Assembly (NCBI GenBank): GCA_949959185.1
Contig: CATLIX010000002.1
Coordinates: 60,288-124,287, forward strand
From: an uncultured Eubacterium sp.
GTDB lineage: Bacteria > Bacillota > Clostridia > Lachnospirales > Lachnospiraceae
DNA: 64,000 bases
Direction: 5' to 3'
A program made the translations under genes and the position numbers. Shown here in pieces: positions 24,801 through 32,699 of this stretch. Every line of letters begins with the position of its first letter. Within the stretch, counting starts at the first letter, position 1. The notes under the pieces were generated by a model. The model was given only the letters and a program-made list of their open reading frames with translations. It had not been told where the DNA came from and made no database searches.

Positions 24801-26339
24801 TCACAGATATTTTTTTACAATGTTCAGAAAATCATCATGGTGCTCTTTCACAAACTGTTCGTAAGTCATGCTGCGGGCAGCAATCTCCGTTCCCAGTTCC
24901 ACGAGAAATTCAGGAATTTCAGATTCCAGCATAAGGCCCAGTTCCGTGCCGAATGCTTCCCGGCCCCGGAGGGGGCAGCCCATTTCATATACGGCAAAGG
25001 CCGGGCGCGGTCCGTCCGGAGTCTGCCGGACGCCGCCCCGAAAGCCAAGAGAAGCAATCTGATGGCCGGAGCAGGAGGAGGGGCAGCCGGAAATATGAAT
25101 TTTGGGAAGCACTCCGTCAGGAAAATGCTCCTGACGGACACGTTTCAGGCAGGCAGCCAGCAGAGCCTGGGAATCTCTGGCGCCAATCTGGCAGATGGAA
25201 GCGCCGATACAGGATACGGAAGTTTCAAATAAGGTTTCCGCGCTGTCTGCAGTCAGGGGCAGCAGCTTTTCCGCTTCGGAGCCGGTCAGATTGAGAATAT
25301 AAAGGCTCTGGTCCGGAGAAATCCGAAGCACCGCATCCTCCATGGGAAGGATGGCGTTGTACAGGCTGCGGAAAAATTCCGGGTGAGGGCTGCCGCCGGG
25401 CGGATGGTAGTGCAGGGCGTACAGCCCTTCCTGTTTCTGAGGGATTATACGGGGATGGCGGGGAGTGGTTCCGTCCCCCGGTTTGGCTGTTACCGGAATA
25501 TCAGGATGAATATCCAGATGTTCTTCGGAATATGCCAGAGACAGCTTTTCCTGAAATGCCTGAATATAACCTTCGCATCCCAGAGTATCCTGCATGAAGC
25601 GGGTACGGGATTTTCCGCGGTTTTCATAGTTCCCGTAAGTGACAAAGGTATCCACCATTGCTTTGATACAGTAAAGGATTCCGGAAGGCTCCACATCAGA
25701 GGCCACCAGAGCTCCCATGCGGGGCTCCCGGCCCAGACCTCCTGCGCTGTATACGTCAAAGGTGTTTCGTTCTGTGGCCACAAACCCCAGATCCCGGAAT
25801 GTGGCATGAGTGATGTTTTCCTGAGAACTGGAAAAGCATACCTTTAACTTCCGGGGAAGTTTTACGGTATGGATAAATCCAAGCAGATAGTCAGCGGCAG
25901 CTTTTGCGTAGGGAAGAACGTCAAAATATTCTCCCTTCTGTACGCCGGAGAGAGGGGAACACATGACATTTCTGGGATAGTCGCCTCCGCCGCCTCTGGT
26001 GATAATGCCATGGTCGAAGGATTCTTCTATCAGGGCGCAGACCTGCGCCTCAGACAGGTTGTGAAGCTGCAGACTCTGGCAGGTGGAAAAATGTACCAGT
26101 GTAATTTTGTATTTTTCGATACTTTCCGCAATAAACAGAAGCTGTTCTTTGCGGATTTCTCCGCCGGTCAGGCGAAGACGCAGCATACTGGAGGCGCCGC
26201 CTCTCTGGGCATAACTTCCGAAACCTCCGGAAAAGCGCTTATATTCTGCGATATTTATGTCTTTCCGGTAAAATTTTTCCGTCATTTCATGGAATTCCTG
26301 CAAATCTCCCCGAAATTCTGCTATATAATCTTTGGACAT
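24801..26339 (-). CDS. Siroheme-dependent nitrite/sulfite reductase, ferredoxin type
   Basis: This 512-residue reductase has the two-fold nitrite/sulfite reductase layout. The first ferredoxin-like domain includes RGGASSMLRLRLTGG near residue 46. The siroheme/4Fe-4S ligands lie at SCIGASICQIG near residue 382 (Cys-x5-Cys) and GCPSSCSGHQIA near residue 423 (Cys-x3-Cys). It transfers six electrons to sulfite or nitrite, probably from ferredoxin. GGAGGTC precedes the ATG. It lies downstream of the LysR gene on the same strand, 130 bases away, and is part of a sulfur/redox island with a second siroheme protein across the divergent promoter. Sulfite is more likely than nitrite given the neighbours. 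Confidence 0.88.
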   Translation of the reverse strand: MSKDYIAEFRGDLQEFHEMTEKFYRKDINIAEYKRFSGGFGSYAQRGGASSMLRLRLTGGEIRKEQLLFIAESIEKYKITLVHFSTCQSLQLHNLSEAQVCALIEESFDHGIITRGGGGDYPRNVMCSPLSGVQKGEYFDVLPYAKAAADYLLGFIHTVKLPRKLKVCFSSSQENITHATFRDLGFVATERNTFDVYSAGGLGREPRMGALVASDVEPSGILYCIKAMVDTFVTYGNYENRGKSRTRFMQDTLGCEGYIQAFQEKLSLAYSEEHLDIHPDIPVTAKPGDGTTPRHPRIIPQKQEGLYALHYHPPGGSPHPEFFRSLYNAILPMEDAVLRISPDQSLYILNLTGSEAEKLLPLTADSAETLFETSVSCIGASICQIGARDSQALLAACLKRVRQEHFPDGVLPKIHISGCPSSCSGHQIASLGFRGGVRQTPDGPRPAFAVYEMGCPLRGREAFGTELGLMLESEIPEFLVELGTEIAARSMTYEQFVKEHHDDFLNIVKKYL

Positions 26340-26469
26340 AATGACCTCCTGTGAAATTAGGATGACAGATAATACGAATACGGAAACAGTATTCCCATAT
26401 TGGCAGAATTTAACCGGGAAAATAAAACAGAAAGATTTTTTATGTCAGGAGATTAATCTGGCAGAGGGG

Positions 26470-27360
26470 TTATGTTTGTGTACGGGGCAGGGATTCCACA
26501 AGCTGGATGAAATCCTGCATCTGGGAGGTAACAGGCTTGCTCTGGTTATGGCAGAGATAAAAATACCGTTTCATGGATACATTTTCCAGAGGCAGGGAAC
26601 GGATTTCACCCTTTTCCACATACTCTGTGATACAGCGCCGGGACAGGATGCCAAGGCCCAGGTTATGGCGTACTGCATCCACAATCCCGCAGCGGCTGCT
26701 GCATTCCCATCTCGTTACAAAAGGAATGTGATGGGTCAGCATGATATTTTCAAAAATGGCACGGGTTCCGCTTCCCTTTTCCCGCATAATAAAATCCTGA
26801 TGTCTGAGATCTTCGATGGATATGGAGTCTCTGGAGGCAAAGGGATGCTTATTGCCGCAGATGACGCAGAGGGAATCCTCGATAACAGGTTCCGTCATAA
26901 TTTCCTGCCGGACGATGATTCCTTCTACCAGTGCAATGTCCAGTTCATTGTTAATCATCCGGTGTTCAATGATTTTGGTATTGTCCACAAATACGGTTAC
27001 GTCAATGTCGGAGTGCAGGCGGTTCAGCTCTTCCACCAGTGCGCCCATCATGGTATTGCCGATGGTGAGGGTTGCGCCGATACGCAGGGGGCGCAGGGAA
27101 TTGGCATGTTTCATGGACTGTTCCAGATGTTCGTGGCTTGCGACAATTTCTCTGGCGCTGTCTAACAGGAGCATACCTGCCGGGGTGATTTTCAGCTCTC
27201 TGGGGAACCGTTCAAACAGTCTGGTCTGATATTCGTTTTCCAGGTCTGAGATAATCTGGCTTACGGTGGGCTGGGAAATGTACAGACGTCTGGCGGCTTC
27301 GCTCATCTTCTTATATTCCACTACTGCAATAAAGGTTTTCAGTTGTTTTAAAGTAGCCAT
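26470..27360 (-). CDS. LysR-family transcriptional regulator
   Basis: This 296-residue regulator has an N-terminal winged helix (VVEYKKMSEAARRLYISQPTVSQIISDLE) and a C-terminal periplasmic-binding-like effector domain. It is transcribed divergently from the flavoprotein-reductase-transporter operon at 27507 and codirectionally with the siroheme reductase. That is the usual LysR arrangement, so it probably controls one or both. CysB- and YeiE-like LysR proteins regulate sulfur uptake and YeiH-type transporters. GGAGGAG lies before the ATG. The shared intergenic region holds an interrupted palindrome at 27391-27406 that fits a LysR box. Confidence 0.9.
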   Translation of the reverse strand: MATLKQLKTFIAVVEYKKMSEAARRLYISQPTVSQIISDLENEYQTRLFERFPRELKITPAGMLLLDSAREIVASHEHLEQSMKHANSLRPLRIGATLTIGNTMMGALVEELNRLHSDIDVTVFVDNTKIIEHRMINNELDIALVEGIIVRQEIMTEPVIEDSLCVICGNKHPFASRDSISIEDLRHQDFIMREKGSGTRAIFENIMLTHHIPFVTRWECSSRCGIVDAVRHNLGLGILSRRCITEYVEKGEIRSLPLENVSMKRYFYLCHNQSKPVTSQMQDFIQLVESLPRTQT

Positions 27361-27390
27361 AATGACTCCTCCGTTTTCTTCCGTTTATCT

Positions 27391-27406
27391 ATAGGATAAT
27401 GCCTAT
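27391..27406. promoter_or_regulatory. LysR-type binding-site candidate
   Basis: ATAGG and CCTAT arms are separated by six bases, in the divergent region between the LysR gene and the flavoprotein gene. The plus-strand promoter may be TTTACG, 17 bases, TATCAT ending near 27455. Confidence 0.4.
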
Positions 27407-27506
27407 GGTACTATTTGAATTTTACTATTTTACGCGGAATTTAACAAGTGCTATCATAATAATATAGAAAATTTTGTCGATTTTCAATAGATGAAGGAGG
27501 TATGAG

Positions 27507-29129
27507 ATGAAAGTATTAGTTCTTGGAGGCGTTGCTGCCGGAACCAAAGTGGCTGCAAAACTGATGCGGGAAGACCGCGGGAATGAAGTGGTTGTCCTGA
27601 ATAAAGGGGCTGACATTTCCTATGCAGGCTGCGGCCTTCCCTATTATGTGGGCCATGTGATTGAGGACCGGGAGCAGTTGATTGTGAACACACCGGAGAA
27701 GTATTCCAGACTGACAGGCGTTACCGTGCTGACAGAGACGGAAGCGGTAAAGGTTGACCCGGAAGGAAAAAAAGTTGTGGCCAGGAATCTGAAGACCGGA
27801 GAGGAACAGGTTCATGAGTACGACAAACTGATTATTTCCGTTGGAGCAAGCCCTGTGAAACCTCCCATGGAAGGCTGTGATCTGGAAAATGTGTTCTTTG
27901 TAAGGACGCCGGAAGACGCCATTCAGATTCGTGACGTGGTGGATGCGGGAAATGTAAAACGTGCCGTAGTAGTAGGCGCAGGTTACATTGGCCTGGAAAT
28001 TGCAGAGAATTTAAAACTGCAGGGCGTTCGTCCTTTCGTGCTGGATATGGCGGAACATGCTCTTCCCGGATTTGACGCGGAGATGGCTGAATATGTGGAA
28101 GGCAAACTGCAGGAAAGCGGAATCCCGGTGGTAACGGGAGTGGCGGTAACCGGAATCGAAGGAGACGGAAAAGTTGAAAAGGTAATTACCAGTAAGAAAG
28201 CATACAAGGCGGATCTGGTGGTACTCAGTGCCGGAATCCGGCCCAACACGGCATTTCTGGAGGGAATCGGACTGGAAATGTTTAAGGGAACCATTATGAC
28301 AAATGAGAACGGGGAGACAAATCTTCCCGATATCTATGCGGCAGGAGACTGTGCAATGGTTCACAACGCTCTGACCGGAAAGGCTGCATGGTCCCCCATG
28401 GGCTCCACAGCCAACATCAGCGGACGTCTGATTGCTCAGAATATCATGGGCGCAAATCTTGGATACCGGGGTGTGCTGGGAACTGCCGTATGTAAGCTGC
28501 CGGGACTGAACGTGGGAAGAACCGGACTGACAGAAGCGCAGGCTGAGGCAGAAGGCTTCCATCCGGTCAGCGTAATTACTGTTGTGGATGACAAAGCACA
28601 TTATTTCCCCGGAGCAGGCACTTTTGTAATTAAAATGATTGCAGATAAGGATTCCCTGAAACTTCTGGGCGTACAGGTAATCGGCGCAGGAGCAGTGGAT
28701 AAGGTAGTGGATATTGCAGTTACAGGTATTATGCTGAAAGGAACCCTTACCGACCTGGCAGATATGGATCTGGCTTATGCACCGCCTTTTTCCACAGCCA
28801 TTCACCCCTTCGAGCATACGCTGAATGTTCTGATGAACAAAATCAACGGTAAATTCGAGACATTTACCCCGGCGGAATATGCGGCAGGGGCGGCAGAAGG
28901 CTATAAGGTAGTGGACGCCTGCCTGGCGCCGTCCATTGAGGGAGCGCCTTATGTGGAGCTGACCACAGTGGAAGGGCCTGTAGAAGGTCTGGAGCCGGAT
29001 GATAAGATACTGCTGGTATGTAATAAAGGCAAGAGAGCTTACCTGCTCCAGAACCGGTTGAAATTCTACGGCTATAAGAATACAAAGGTGCTGGAAGGCG
29101 GTATTACATTTAATGATGTGGAAGCATAA
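27507..29129 (+). CDS. CoA-disulfide-reductase-like FAD/NAD(P) oxidoreductase with rhodanese-like tail
   Basis: This 540-residue flavoprotein is of the CoA-disulfide reductase / NADH peroxidase type. The FAD-binding GGVAAGTKVAAKL starts at residue 7. The single redox Cys42 is in SYAGCGLPYY, and the NAD(P)-binding GAGYIGLEIAENL lies near residue 157. The second FAD motif YAAGDCAMV is near residue 278. The C-terminal 100 residues resemble a rhodanese domain with a candidate sulfur-carrying Cys505 in LVCNKGKRA. This fusion is known in CoADR-RHD enzymes that reduce CoA per- and polysulfides. AGGAGG precedes the ATG. It leads an operon with a siroheme/ferredoxin reductase and a YeiH-type transporter, which supports a role in reduced-sulfur handling. 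Confidence 0.9.
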   Translation: MKVLVLGGVAAGTKVAAKLMREDRGNEVVVLNKGADISYAGCGLPYYVGHVIEDREQLIVNTPEKYSRLTGVTVLTETEAVKVDPEGKKVVARNLKTGEEQVHEYDKLIISVGASPVKPPMEGCDLENVFFVRTPEDAIQIRDVVDAGNVKRAVVVGAGYIGLEIAENLKLQGVRPFVLDMAEHALPGFDAEMAEYVEGKLQESGIPVVTGVAVTGIEGDGKVEKVITSKKAYKADLVVLSAGIRPNTAFLEGIGLEMFKGTIMTNENGETNLPDIYAAGDCAMVHNALTGKAAWSPMGSTANISGRLIAQNIMGANLGYRGVLGTAVCKLPGLNVGRTGLTEAQAEAEGFHPVSVITVVDDKAHYFPGAGTFVIKMIADKDSLKLLGVQVIGAGAVDKVVDIAVTGIMLKGTLTDLADMDLAYAPPFSTAIHPFEHTLNVLMNKINGKFETFTPAEYAAGAAEGYKVVDACLAPSIEGAPYVELTTVEGPVEGLEPDDKILLVCNKGKRAYLLQNRLKFYGYKNTKVLEGGITFNDVEA

Positions 29130-29155
29130 AAAACAGAAAAAGGAGATTGAGAGAC

Positions 29156-30106
29156 ATGGGATGCACAATTAAACCGGAAGAAATCAAAAGAGTAAAAGGA
29201 CTCGGATTTCTGAACAACAAAGGAACAGATTTATTTAACGGACGTGTGATTACCGTAAATGGTAAAATCACAGCAGAACAGACCAAAGTGATTGCAGAGG
29301 CAGCAGAGAAGTTCGGAAACGGCGATGTGGAATTTACCACACGTCTTACCGTTGAGGTACGGGGAATTCATTTTGACAATATTGAGCCGTTCCGTGAGTA
29401 CATTGCAAAGGCTGGCCTTGAAACCGGCGGTACCGGTTCGCTGGTTCGTCCGGTAGTATCCTGCAAGGGAACCACCTGCCAGTACGGACTGTATGATACC
29501 TTTGATTTATCTCAGAAAATCCATGAGCGTTTCTACAAGGGATATCATACCGTGAAGCTGCCGCATAAATTTAAAATTGCAACAGGCGGCTGCCCCAACA
29601 ACTGTGTAAAACCTGACCTGAATGATCTGGGTATTGTGGGCCAGCTTATTCCGAACGTGGACGAAGATATGTGCAACGGCTGCAAGAAATGCCAGGTGGA
29701 AACTGCCTGTCCCATGGGCGCGGCAAAAGTGGAAGACGGTGAACTTGCCATTGACAAAGATACCTGCAACAACTGCGGACGTTGTATCGAGCAGTGTCCG
29801 TTTGATGTGATTGAAGAGGGAACACCGGGATATAAGATTTACATAGGCGGAAGATGGGGCAAGAAAGTTGCTCACGGACAGCCTTTATCCAAAATTTTCA
29901 CCACGGAAGAAGAACTTCTGGATACCGTGGAAAAAGCAATTCTGTTCTTCCGTGAACAGGGCAAGACGGGAGAGCGTTTCGCAGATACCATTGCGAGAAT
30001 CGGATTTGAGGAAGTGGAAAAACAGCTTCTGGCAAATGATATTTTAGAAAGAAAACAGGAAATACTGGATGCACAGCTTCATCTGGCAGGAGGAGCAACC
30101 TGTTAA
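29156..30106 (+). CDS. Siroheme/ferredoxin-domain sulfite-reductase-like protein
   Basis: This 316-residue iron-sulfur protein starts with a short nitrite/sulfite-reductase ferredoxin-like half (residues 1-75). Siroheme-cluster cysteines follow in CKGTTCQYG near residue 105 and GGCPNNCVKPD near residue 141. An inserted two-cluster ferredoxin then appears (CNGCKKCQVETACP near 173 and CNNCGRCIEQCP near 200). This is the layout of small anaerobic sulfite reductases such as AsrC and Dsr-like proteins. AGGAG lies 10 bases before the ATG; an upstream TTG at 29147 is less likely. It probably reduces sulfite or a related oxyanion with electrons from its own ferredoxin domain. It is about half the length of the reductase at 24801. 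Confidence 0.88.
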   Translation: MGCTIKPEEIKRVKGLGFLNNKGTDLFNGRVITVNGKITAEQTKVIAEAAEKFGNGDVEFTTRLTVEVRGIHFDNIEPFREYIAKAGLETGGTGSLVRPVVSCKGTTCQYGLYDTFDLSQKIHERFYKGYHTVKLPHKFKIATGGCPNNCVKPDLNDLGIVGQLIPNVDEDMCNGCKKCQVETACPMGAAKVEDGELAIDKDTCNNCGRCIEQCPFDVIEEGTPGYKIYIGGRWGKKVAHGQPLSKIFTTEEELLDTVEKAILFFREQGKTGERFADTIARIGFEEVEKQLLANDILERKQEILDAQLHLAGGATC

Positions 30107-30125
30107 TTTGGGAGGAATTTGAGAG

Positions 30126-31175
30126 ATGGGTTCAAAGAAAAAATATGGCGCCATTATACTGTGCCTGGTGATTGGATATCTGGCGACAAAATCTACAGAT
30201 TTGCAGTCTTCCGTATTCGGGCGCGTGGTTATGGGCGGACCGATGGTTGCATTATTAGTTTCCATGATTATCTGCAACATTATCCCTTCTGTGGATAAGG
30301 ATTTTAAAGAAGGAACTACCTACTGCAGCAAACAGTTTCTGAACTGGGGTATTATCATGACCGGCGGAACACTGAGCTTTGCTGACATTATGGGAACCGG
30401 CGTAAGGGCATTGCCTTTAATCCTGTTCAACATCTGTCTGTCCTTTGCAGTTGCAATGCTGGTGGGCAGAAAAATCGGAGTTACAAAGAATACTTCTGTT
30501 CTGGTAGGCGGCGGAACCTGTATCTGCGGCGGAACTGCAATTGCTACTTTAAGCCGTATTATCAAGGCAACAGATGCGGAAATCGCATTTGGTATGGCGG
30601 CAATCTTCCTGTTTGATACAATTTCAGCATTCTCCTATCCGTATATTGCACCGGCAATCGGATTTACCGAGAATCAGTTTGCATTTGTGGCAGGAACAGC
30701 TATCAATGATACATCTTCTGTGGCCGGAGCTCAGGCAACTTACCAGGCCATGATTGGCAATCCGGAATTCAGCGGAGCTCTGAATGTAAAACTGGTGCGT
30801 ACCACCATGTTGATTTTTGTGGCTATCGTATGGACTGTTCTGATGGCAAGAGACGCTAAGAAGAATGGTGAAGCAGGAAGCAACGACAGCATTCTGGCAG
30901 TAGTAAAGAAAACATTCCCCATGTTCATTCTCTGGTTTGTGGTAATGGCAGGCCTGAATACATATGGTGTATTCAGCGATGTGGGAAGTAATCTGCTGAA
31001 AGTGGTAAGTAAATTCCTGTTTGCTTCCGCACTGGCGGGCGTAGGATTTAAGATTAAGTTTAAGGATGTATTTTCCAAAGGCCTCAAGCCCATTGCTCTG
31101 GGGGGAATTACCTGGGCATGTGTGGCCGCATCTTCCTATATCTTTGCATTCCTTTTCGCAGGGTATATTGGCTAG
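30126..31175 (+). CDS. YeiH-family (UPF0324) putative sulfate/sulfite-related exporter
   Basis: This 349-residue inner-membrane protein has about ten helices. The family hallmarks are GGGTCICGGTAIATLSRI near residue 128, FDTISAFSYPY near 160, and GTAINDTSSVAGA near residue 190. YeiH proteins are annotated as putative sulfate exporters, and their genes are commonly controlled by LysR proteins; the transported species is not firmly established. It starts 19 bases after the siroheme protein and shares its operon, so export or uptake of sulfite or a sulfonate product is a reasonable inference. A terminator follows at 31241. Confidence 0.9.
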   Translation: MGSKKKYGAIILCLVIGYLATKSTDLQSSVFGRVVMGGPMVALLVSMIICNIIPSVDKDFKEGTTYCSKQFLNWGIIMTGGTLSFADIMGTGVRALPLILFNICLSFAVAMLVGRKIGVTKNTSVLVGGGTCICGGTAIATLSRIIKATDAEIAFGMAAIFLFDTISAFSYPYIAPAIGFTENQFAFVAGTAINDTSSVAGAQATYQAMIGNPEFSGALNVKLVRTTMLIFVAIVWTVLMARDAKKNGEAGSNDSILAVVKKTFPMFILWFVVMAGLNTYGVFSDVGSNLLKVVSKFLFASALAGVGFKIKFKDVFSKGLKPIALGGITWACVAASSYIFAFLFAGYIG

Positions 31176-31240
31176 AGACGCCGGAGGAATAATTTATCTT
31201 CCTATATGACGAAAAATATGTTATGCTGAATAAGCATAAG

Positions 31241-31271
31241 CGGGGCTGCCGGATGTGCAGCCTCGTTTTTT
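31241..31271 (+). terminator. Rho-independent terminator after the YeiH gene
   Basis: CGGGGCTGC pairs with GCAGCCTCG (one G-T wobble), with a 7-base loop and six T. The T run merges into the left arm of the hairpin repeat that begins at 31267. Confidence 0.85.
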
Positions 31272-31430
31272 ATCTTATAGGAAAGACAGGAAAGACCTTG
31301 TCACGCTAAAGCGTGAAAGTGTCTTCCTATAAGATAAAAATTAATATGCGCAGCTCGCGGAGAGGAAATTTATTGCCAGGCAATCCGCTCGCGCGCGAAG
31401 AATGCGCAGGCGCATTCTTTTTCTATAAAA
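31267..31430. repeat. Dispersed hairpin repeat, copy 3, with following GCGC-rich unit
   Basis: Arms of about 20 bp (31267-31287 and 31321-31340) pair with a single bulged A. An inner hairpin TCACGC / GCGTGA lies in the loop. The unit ATGCGCAGCTCGCGGAGAGG follows, as it does after copy 4 near 35990. Confidence 0.8.
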
Positions 31431-31454
31431 CGCAACAAGGAGATGAAGGAAACC

Positions 31455-32681
31455 ATGCAGTTTGGTTTTTTGGGGATAAACTATAAGAAAGCCGGACTTG
31501 ACGTCCGGGATAAGACCTCTTTCACAGATGCCATGAAGCTGGAATTTTTCCAGAAAGGGGAAAAGGCAGGGGTGGAACAGTGTATGGTGCTTTTCACCTG
31601 TAACAGAAGCGAGGTCTATTATCTGTATGAGACAGAGGAGCAGCAGAGGCAGATACAGGAAATATATGAATCCATGTTTCCGGATGTGGATTTGAAAGAA
31701 TATCTGATGAAGCTGTCCGGGAAGGAAGCCATGGGCTATCTGTTCCGGATTGCCGCAGGCATGGAATCCCTGGTGCTGGGGGAAGACCAGATTCTGGGGC
31801 AGGTAAAAGAGGCGCTGGATTATTCCAGAACCATGGGTTACAGCGGAAAGGAACTGAATAAAGTGGTGCGGGACGCCATCACCTGCGCAAAGCAGATTAA
31901 AACGGAATGGAAGGTCAGCGAAAAGCCTTTGTCTGTCAGTTATATCGGTGTGCGGAAGCTGCAGGAGGACTACGGTATCGGGGGGAAACGGATTCTGGTC
32001 ATCGGCAGCGGGAAAACAGCGTCTCTTGCATTGAAATACATATATGAATATCAGGGAATCCAGGTCATTGCCTGCAGCAGGAATTATTCCCATGCGAAAA
32101 AGCTCCGGGAGGAATTTCCCCGGCTGGAGGTAATTCCTTACGAAGACTGGAGGCAGGCTGTCAGACAGTGTGAAATTGTGGTCAGCGCCACATCTTCGCC
32201 CCATCTGATTATACGGAAAGAGGATTTCTCTCCCGCGGGGCCTCTGGCTTTCCTGGATCTGGCGGCTCCCAGAGATATCGACACCGCCTTTGCAAAAGAA
32301 CCCCAGGTGACCTTAATCAATCTGGATACGCTGCAGGAAATTGCGTCCCGGAATCAGAAAGAGAGGGAGCAGTTGCTGAAGGAGAGCGGGAAACTGGTGG
32401 ATAGTAAGCTGCAGGAGACGGTGGAGTGGTTTTTCCAGAGCCGTATGGATTCCACCATAGAATCCCTGCAGCAGCGGTGCAGCGAGATTGTGACAGACGG
32501 CTACGATTACCTGAACCGGAAAATGGAACTTACCCCAAGGGAACAGAAACTTCTGAAAAAGGTACTGAACGCCTCTTTGCAACGTCTTTTGCGGGAACCT
32601 ATACGGGAATTGAAAAAGCTGGATTCCGAAGAGGAACAGGAAGCATATAAGAAGCTGGTGGGACAGCTTTTTCAGATATAA
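31455..32681 (+). CDS. hemA: Glutamyl-tRNA reductase
   Basis: This enzyme reduces glutamyl-tRNA to glutamate-1-semialdehyde, the first committed step of the C5 tetrapyrrole pathway. The 408 residues show the catalytic Cys49 in TCNRSEVYY, then GEDQILGQVKEA near residue 110. An NADPH-binding LVIGSGKTASLALKY follows near residue 180, and a C-terminal dimerisation helix ends the protein. GAAGGA precedes the ATG at 31455; the ATG at 31443 directly abuts an AAGGAG and is less likely. It is followed after 18 bases by the hemC-cobA-hemD fusion, so they form an operon. hemL and hemB are not in the window. Confidence 0.95.
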   Translation: MQFGFLGINYKKAGLDVRDKTSFTDAMKLEFFQKGEKAGVEQCMVLFTCNRSEVYYLYETEEQQRQIQEIYESMFPDVDLKEYLMKLSGKEAMGYLFRIAAGMESLVLGEDQILGQVKEALDYSRTMGYSGKELNKVVRDAITCAKQIKTEWKVSEKPLSVSYIGVRKLQEDYGIGGKRILVIGSGKTASLALKYIYEYQGIQVIACSRNYSHAKKLREEFPRLEVIPYEDWRQAVRQCEIVVSATSSPHLIIRKEDFSPAGPLAFLDLAAPRDIDTAFAKEPQVTLINLDTLQEIASRNQKEREQLLKESGKLVDSKLQETVEWFFQSRMDSTIESLQQRCSEIVTDGYDYLNRKMELTPREQKLLKKVLNASLQRLLREPIRELKKLDSEEEQEAYKKLVGQLFQI

Positions 32682-32699
32682 CAGAATGGGAGAAAAAAT

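Noticed and set aside
26332..27165. Plus-strand open frame of 277 codons across the LysR gene
   Set aside because: It is the shadow of a well-supported LysR regulator.
28011..29168. Open frame of 385 codons antisense to the CoA-disulfide-reductase-like gene
   Set aside because: It lies opposite a clearly conserved flavoprotein and has no motif or start signal.
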